A stretch of DNA of 64,000 bases. Origin: Parasphingopyxis algicola. GTDB taxonomy: Bacteria; Pseudomonadota; Alphaproteobacteria; Sphingomonadales; Sphingomonadaceae. Both the position numbers and the translations under genes were made by a program. Numbering within the stretch: position 1 is the stretch's first letter; every line of letters starts with the position of its first letter. The notes beneath the pieces were generated by a model that was not told the origin of the DNA, ran no database searches, and was given only the letters and a program-made list of their open reading frames with translations. The stretch is from contig NZ_CP051131.1 of NCBI RefSeq assembly GCF_013378075.1, forward strand, positions 2,926,501 to 2,990,500, given 5' to 3'. This document shows positions 60,362 to 64,000 of this stretch, piece by piece.

Positions 60362-62674
60362 CTAGTCGTGCTTGTCCTCGTTGACCGGTTGCAGCATGCC
60401 GGGTGCGATGAAGCCGATCGGGTTGATCGCCAGCGAATCCCGTTTGAGCTTCGCCGCCATCGTCTCATATTCGCGTTCCATCTCGCTCGTGACGCTCGCG
60501 CGCGTATCGGCCAGCGCCTTCTCGAAATCGGCCATTGTCACGCTGTCCGCGGTCAGCGAACGCCGCAGCGCATAGAGGCCGGCGCGCCGGGTCAGGTCTT
60601 CGAGATCGGCGCCGGTGAACCGGTCCGTCCGCTCGGCCAGCATGTCGAGATCGACATCGTCGGCGAGCGGCATCGTGGACGTATGGATCGCGAGGATCCG
60701 CCGTCGTCCGGGCTCGCCCGGCACCGGGACATAGATCATCTCGTCGAAGCGTCCGGGCCGCAGCAGCGCCGGGTCGAGCAGGTTGGGGCGGTTCGTCGCG
60801 CCGATGACCACCACCGATTGCAGCTCTTCGAGTCCGTCCATCTCGGCGAGGATCGTGTTGACGACCCGTTCGGTGACCTGGGGTTCGCCGAGTCCGCCGC
60901 CGCGCGCCGGGACGAGGCTGTCCAGCTCGTCGAAAAAGATCACGGTCGGCGCGACCTGCCGCGCCCGGGCGAAGAGTTTGGCGATCTGCTGTTCGCTCTC
61001 GCCATACCATTTGGAGAGCAGGTCGGACGATTTGGTGGCGATGAAATTGGCGTTCGATTCATGCGCCGTCGCCTTGGCGAGCAAGGTCTTGCCGGTGCCG
61101 GGCGGGCCGTAGAGCAGGAAGCCCTTGGCCGGGCGGATGCCGAGGCGGCGGAAGGCGTCCGGGTCCTTGAGCGGCAGTTCGACGCCCTCCTTGAGGCGCT
61201 TCTGCACATCGTCGAGCCCGCCGATATCGTCCCAGCCGACATTGGGCGCCTCGACCATGACTTCGCGCAGCGCCGACGGCTGGATGCGTTTGATCGCTTC
61301 CTCGAAATCGCTCCGGTCGACCGACAGTTCGTCGAGCACTTCGGCCGGGATCGTCCGGTCCTCGAGATTGAGCTTCGGCATGATCCGGCGGACGGCCTCG
61401 ATCGCCGCCTCGCGGGTCAGCGCCGCGAGGTCGGCGCCGACAAAACCGTAGGTCTGGCGGGCGAGCGCGCGCAGGCTGACATCCTCGGCGAGCGGCATGC
61501 CGCGCGTGTGGATGGCGAGGATCTCGCGCCGGCCATGCTCGTCGGGCACGCCGACGACGATCTCGCGGTCGAACCGGCCGGGGCGGCGCAGCGCCTCGTC
61601 GATCGCCTCGGGGCGGTTGGTCGCCGCGATGACGACGAGGTTGGCCCGCGCCTGCAAGCCATCCATCAAGGTGAGAAGCTGGGCGACGAGCCGCTTTTCG
61701 GCCTCGCCGGCGACCTTGTCGCGCTTGGGCGTGATCGAATCGATCTCGTCGATGAACACGATCGAGGGCTGGGCGGCCGTCGCCTGCTCGAAAATCTCGC
61801 GCAGCTTCTTCTCGCTCTCGCCATAGGCCGAGCCCATGATCTCGGGGCCGTTGATCAGGAAGAATTCCGCATCGCTCTCATTGGCGACCGCGCGGGCGAG
61901 CAGCGTCTTGCCGGTGCCGGGCGGGCCGTGGAGCAGCACGCCCTTGGGCGGATCGACGCCCAGTCGCTGGAACAGCTCGGGATAGCGCAGCGGCAGCTCG
62001 ACCATCTCGCGCAGCTGGTCGATCGTCTCGACCATGCCGCCCAGATCGTCATAGGTGACGTCGGCGCGGCGCGCCTCGGTCGGTTCGCTATATTCGGACT
62101 TGAGTTCGACGACCGTGTTCTCGTCGATATGGACGATGCCCTTGGGCGTCGTCGCGGTGACGACGAGCCGGACCTCCTGCAGCGCATAGGCCGGAGCGTT
62201 CATCATCTGGCGGAGCTGGGGCGGCATATCGCCGCGCTCGACCGGGCGCTGGCCCGCGGTGGCGACGACATCGCCCTGGGTCAGCGGCTTCATGCCGAAG
62301 CTGCGCTTGAGCGCTTCGGCGTTGCCGTGGAGTTTCAGGTTGCGCTGTGCGGGTGCGAACACGACGCGTTTCGCCGGACTCGATTCAGCCTTTTCGACGG
62401 TGACGAAATCGCCCGACCCCGCACCGGCATTGGCCCGCTGGAGCCCGTCGATGCGCAGGATCGCGAGTCCTTCATCCTCCTGATAGGGAAGGACGGCCCG
62501 GGCCGGCGTCGTGCGCTTGCCGGTGATCGTAACGACATCGCCTTCGGTGAGGCCGAGCGCGGACATCGTTTCGCGCGACATGCGCGCGAGGCCGCGGCCG
62601 GAGTCTTCGGGCCGCGCATTGGCAACCTGGAGCTTCAGACCTTCATCGGCGGGCGGGGCTTCGGCGTCGGCCAT
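60362..62674 (-). CDS. Cdc48/VCP-type double AAA+ ATPase
   Basis: A 770-residue CDC48-family protein starting at ATG 62674 with GGGAG upstream (MADAEAPPADEGLKLQVANA). Residues about 1-190 form the double-psi-barrel N-domain (ARMSRETMSALGLTEGDVVT; TKGIVHID-like strand). D1 has Walker A HGPPGTGKTLLARAVANES (about 240), Walker B SIVFIDEIDSITPKRD and arginine-finger region ATNRPEAIDEALRRPGRFDR. D2 has YGPPGTGKTLLAKATAHESN, VIFFDELDSLVPARGGG and ATNRPNLLDPALLRPGRFDE. Both sites are complete, so it should be an active hexameric unfoldase. Cdc48 is typical of archaea and eukaryotes but scattered in bacteria; substrate and cofactors are unknown here. Confidence 0.92.
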   Translation of the reverse strand: MADAEAPPADEGLKLQVANARPEDSGRGLARMSRETMSALGLTEGDVVTITGKRTTPARAVLPYQEDEGLAILRIDGLQRANAGAGSGDFVTVEKAESSPAKRVVFAPAQRNLKLHGNAEALKRSFGMKPLTQGDVVATAGQRPVERGDMPPQLRQMMNAPAYALQEVRLVVTATTPKGIVHIDENTVVELKSEYSEPTEARRADVTYDDLGGMVETIDQLREMVELPLRYPELFQRLGVDPPKGVLLHGPPGTGKTLLARAVANESDAEFFLINGPEIMGSAYGESEKKLREIFEQATAAQPSIVFIDEIDSITPKRDKVAGEAEKRLVAQLLTLMDGLQARANLVVIAATNRPEAIDEALRRPGRFDREIVVGVPDEHGRREILAIHTRGMPLAEDVSLRALARQTYGFVGADLAALTREAAIEAVRRIMPKLNLEDRTIPAEVLDELSVDRSDFEEAIKRIQPSALREVMVEAPNVGWDDIGGLDDVQKRLKEGVELPLKDPDAFRRLGIRPAKGFLLYGPPGTGKTLLAKATAHESNANFIATKSSDLLSKWYGESEQQIAKLFARARQVAPTVIFFDELDSLVPARGGGLGEPQVTERVVNTILAEMDGLEELQSVVVIGATNRPNLLDPALLRPGRFDEMIYVPVPGEPGRRRILAIHTSTMPLADDVDLDMLAERTDRFTGADLEDLTRRAGLYALRRSLTADSVTMADFEKALADTRASVTSEMEREYETMAAKLKRDSLAINPIGFIAPGMLQPVNEDKHD

Positions 62675-62782
62675 GGGGACTCCCTTGCAGTGACAGGGTC
62701 CTACATAGGGGGTGGAACGCGCATTGCGAACCGTCTCCGGGCGAGCCCCGTGGCCGGCGGGCAGACGCTGATGGGGAGCACG

Positions 62783-62880
62783 CAAAAAAAACGGGCCGGC
62801 CAAAGAGGGGCATGGCCGGCCCGAAGGGTCTTAGGAGAGGATGCCTGATAAGGCCCCGCCTATTTGGGTTTCAAATTGCA
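62783..62880 (-). ncRNA. Candidate small RNA ending at an orphan terminator
   Basis: The minus strand between the lysR promoter and cdc48 contains a strong terminator (62784-62823) with no coding gene upstream of it to terminate. The roughly 60 nt before the stem on the minus strand include a CCUCUCC stretch that could pair with ribosome binding sites. No promoter can be assigned securely; the start near 62880 is a guess. Confidence 0.4.
62784..62823 (-). terminator. Strong intrinsic terminator on the minus strand
   Basis: Stem CGGGCCGGCCA (62792-62802) with TGGCCGGCCCG (62813-62823), 10-nt loop, followed on the minus strand by eight U residues (A-run 62784-62791). This is a textbook Rho-independent terminator acting leftward, upstream of cdc48. 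Confidence 0.88.
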
Positions 62881-62889
62881 ATTGTGCAA
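62876..62889. promoter_or_regulatory. TTGCA-N4-TGCAA palindrome, candidate LysR site 1
   Basis: TTGCAATTGTGCAA is a symmetric site in the upstream region of the lysR gene, about 90 bp before its start. It pairs with a second, similar site 22 bp downstream. Confidence 0.5.
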
Positions 62890-62910
62890 GTGCGAAAAAT
62901 TTGCTAAGGA

Positions 62911-62925
62911 TTGCACGTTATGCAA
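62911..62925. promoter_or_regulatory. TTGCA-N5-TGCAA palindrome, candidate LysR site 2
   Basis: TTGCACGTTATGCAA repeats the TTGCA/TGCAA symmetry of site 1. Two sites spaced by about two to three helical turns suit a tetrameric LysR protein controlling its own gene. Confidence 0.5.
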
Positions 62926-62978
62926 CTCACCGTCCGGCGCGGCGCGGTACAAAGCACCGGACCAGCAGGAGCGAGTTC

Positions 62979-63908
62979 ATGCGCAGATTGCCGCCGCTGA
63001 CCGCGATCGAAGCCTTTGTGCAGGTCGCGCGGCTCGGATCGGTGAAGGCGGCCGCCGAAGAATTGTCGCTGTCCTCGCCCGCGCTCAGCCGCCGGGTGCA
63101 GAATCTCGAGCATTTCCTAGGCCGCTTGCTGTTCGAGCGCCGCCACCATGCGATGGTCCTCACCGAGGATGGCGAAGCGTTGCTGGCCCGCGTATCGGCG
63201 CCGCTGGACGAGCTGGCGTCGGCCATCGAACTGTCGACGGGGCAGGCCGATCTCGTCCGGCTGCGCCTCGGCGTGCTGCCGCTCTTCGCTTCGCAGCGCC
63301 TGATCGGCGAATTGCCGGAGTTGCGCGAGATGCATCCCGAGCTTCATATCGATATCGACACGGCCGCCCATGGCACGGCGCGGTTGGGCGACGGACTGGA
63401 TGCGGCGATCACGCTCGCCCAGTCGATAGACCCGGGCCTCTATTCGCGCGAAATCGATCATAACATCATCACGCCGATCGCCGCGCGCGGGCTGACGGTG
63501 CGCGGCGCGCCTGTGACCCATCCCGAACAGATCGCCGGGCTCACCATCCTGCTGCACCGGGACATGCCGGAGACCTTCCAGTTCTGGCGCAACGCGGTCG
63601 GCTATCCCAATCTCGAACCCGCGGCCGAGGATCATTTCGATTCGGGCCAGCTGATGCTCGATGCCGCGGCGCAGGGGCTCGGCGTCGCCTTCATGCTCGA
63701 TTCGCATCTCCACGATGCAGACGACGACCGGCTGGTCCGCCTGTTCGATACCGAGGTGGAGAGCCCGTACAGCTACTGGTTCGCTTGCCGCCGCTCGGCG
63801 CTCCGGCGCAAGCCGGTCAAGCTGTTCCACGACTGGCTGTTCAGCCGCGTCTGCCGCCAGTCCAGCGGCCAGCCGGCCGCCAGCGCGGCTATTGCTGCAG
63901 CAATTTGA
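62979..63908 (+). CDS. LysR family transcriptional regulator
   Basis: A 309-residue LTTR. ATG 62979 has AGGAGCG at good spacing and starts MRRLPPLTAIEAFVQVARLG. The winged HTH reads SVKAAAEELSLSSPALSRRV followed by QNLEHFLGRLLFERRHHAMV, with the typical sequence after it (LTEDGEALLARV). The effector domain includes LRLGVLPLFASQRLIGELPE, DGLDAAITLAQSIDPGLYSR and AAAQGLGVAFMLDSHLHDAD. It is of the GcvA/AmpR-like type. Two TTGCA-type palindromes lie upstream. The 3' end overlaps the convergent SDR gene by 20 bp. Confidence 0.93.
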   Translation: MRRLPPLTAIEAFVQVARLGSVKAAAEELSLSSPALSRRVQNLEHFLGRLLFERRHHAMVLTEDGEALLARVSAPLDELASAIELSTGQADLVRLRLGVLPLFASQRLIGELPELREMHPELHIDIDTAAHGTARLGDGLDAAITLAQSIDPGLYSREIDHNIITPIAARGLTVRGAPVTHPEQIAGLTILLHRDMPETFQFWRNAVGYPNLEPAAEDHFDSGQLMLDAAAQGLGVAFMLDSHLHDADDDRLVRLFDTEVESPYSYWFACRRSALRRKPVKLFHDWLFSRVCRQSSGQPAASAAIAAAI

Positions 63909-64000
63909 CGATTTCGCGGGTAACGGCGCGGGGCGCCAGCCGGTTTGACTGGACCATCGCCTTGTTGACCGCGCCCGGAATCACGATCGCCTTGTTCTTC
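63889..64000 (-). CDS. Short-chain dehydrogenase, C-terminal end (5' part outside window)
   Basis: The last 37 codons of a minus-strand gene, open to the right window edge: KNKAIVIPGAVNKAMVQSNR then LAPRAVTREIVKLLQQ and TAG. The pattern (IPG..NK....SNRLAPR....EIV) is that of the C-terminal tail of DltE-type SDRs. It overlaps the end of lysR by 20 bp in convergent orientation. Confidence 0.65.
   Translation of the reverse strand, partial: KNKAIVIPGAVNKAMVQSNRLAPRAVTREIVKLLQQ

Overview
The window looks like a chromosomal segment of a sphingomonad-type alphaproteobacterium. The background is GC-rich. Many encoded proteins have the flavour of Sphingomonadales genomes: a CC_3452-family periplasmic protein, a 17 kDa-antigen-like tail, an OprP/O-type phosphate porin, a single bifunctional Rsh and a Cdc48-type AAA ATPase. 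I cannot name the genus from sequence alone.

Layout. 1-3.9 kb: the end of phoU, a secreted S9 peptidase and a phosphate-selective porin. 4.0-7.5 kb: an accessory pocket. It holds an uncharacterised HTH protein, a DUF4160 gene cut short by a palindromic repeat, its DUF2442-HTH partner, and an AT-richer two-gene island encoding a three-Cys-motif (DUF5131/Gp37-Gp68) protein and its partner TcmP. 7.5-18.3 kb: lepA, then secreted or envelope proteins (S41-like, two ClpP-fold COG3904-like proteins, a 17 kDa-like protein, a CsgG-like protein), a ferredoxin-NADP reductase, an epoxide-hydrolase-like protein, a D-aminoacylase and tRNA-Pro(CGG). 18.5-45 kb: a catabolic region. It contains an MDR oxidoreductase divergent from a DUF4386 protein across a perfect palindrome, nitronate monooxygenase, a DUF885 protein, a phosphotransferase/SDR/SDR/SDR/aldo-keto reductase operon, thioesterase, acyl-CoA synthetase, FadJ-type hydratase-dehydrogenase, amidase, two acyl-CoA dehydrogenases, CoA transferase, thiolase, and the tyrosine catabolic enzymes HmgA and HppD. 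45-52.2 kb: a giant TolB-propeller amidohydrolase, a class-A-beta-lactamase-like lipoprotein, PhoD and tryptophan 2,3-dioxygenase. 52.3-56.8 kb: a GNAT gene, then rsh and rpoZ, separated by a 267-bp element with 32-bp perfect terminal inverted repeats, a CC_3452 gene, a 23-residue membrane micro-ORF and an HxlR regulator. 56.9-64 kb: cardiolipin-synthase-like and PmtA-like lipid genes, an MFS transporter, the Cdc48 ATPase, an orphan terminator (possible sRNA), a LysR regulator and the end of an SDR gene.

How the genes fit together. The 23-45 kb block is a coherent acyl-CoA/aromatic catabolism region: activation, dehydrogenation, hydration, thiolysis and hydrolysis. Three genes or operons (D-aminoacylase, phosphotransferase-SDR operon, acyl-CoA dehydrogenase) share an ACGT-N2-ACG upstream motif that resembles a LiuR-type operator. 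PhoU, the phosphate porin and PhoD suggest a phosphate-acquisition theme.

At least six families of small inverted-repeat elements sit between genes. Several touch gene ends: one truncates DUF4160, one abuts the rsh start codon, one supplies the amidase translation start and one supplies the thiolase stop. The best candidates for poorly described biology are the TcmP/DUF5131 island (5.7-7.4 kb), the operator plus broken DUF4160/DUF2442 module next to it, the long-TIR element at rsh, and the possible minus-strand sRNA at 62.8 kb. All calls come from reading the sequence; no database search was run.
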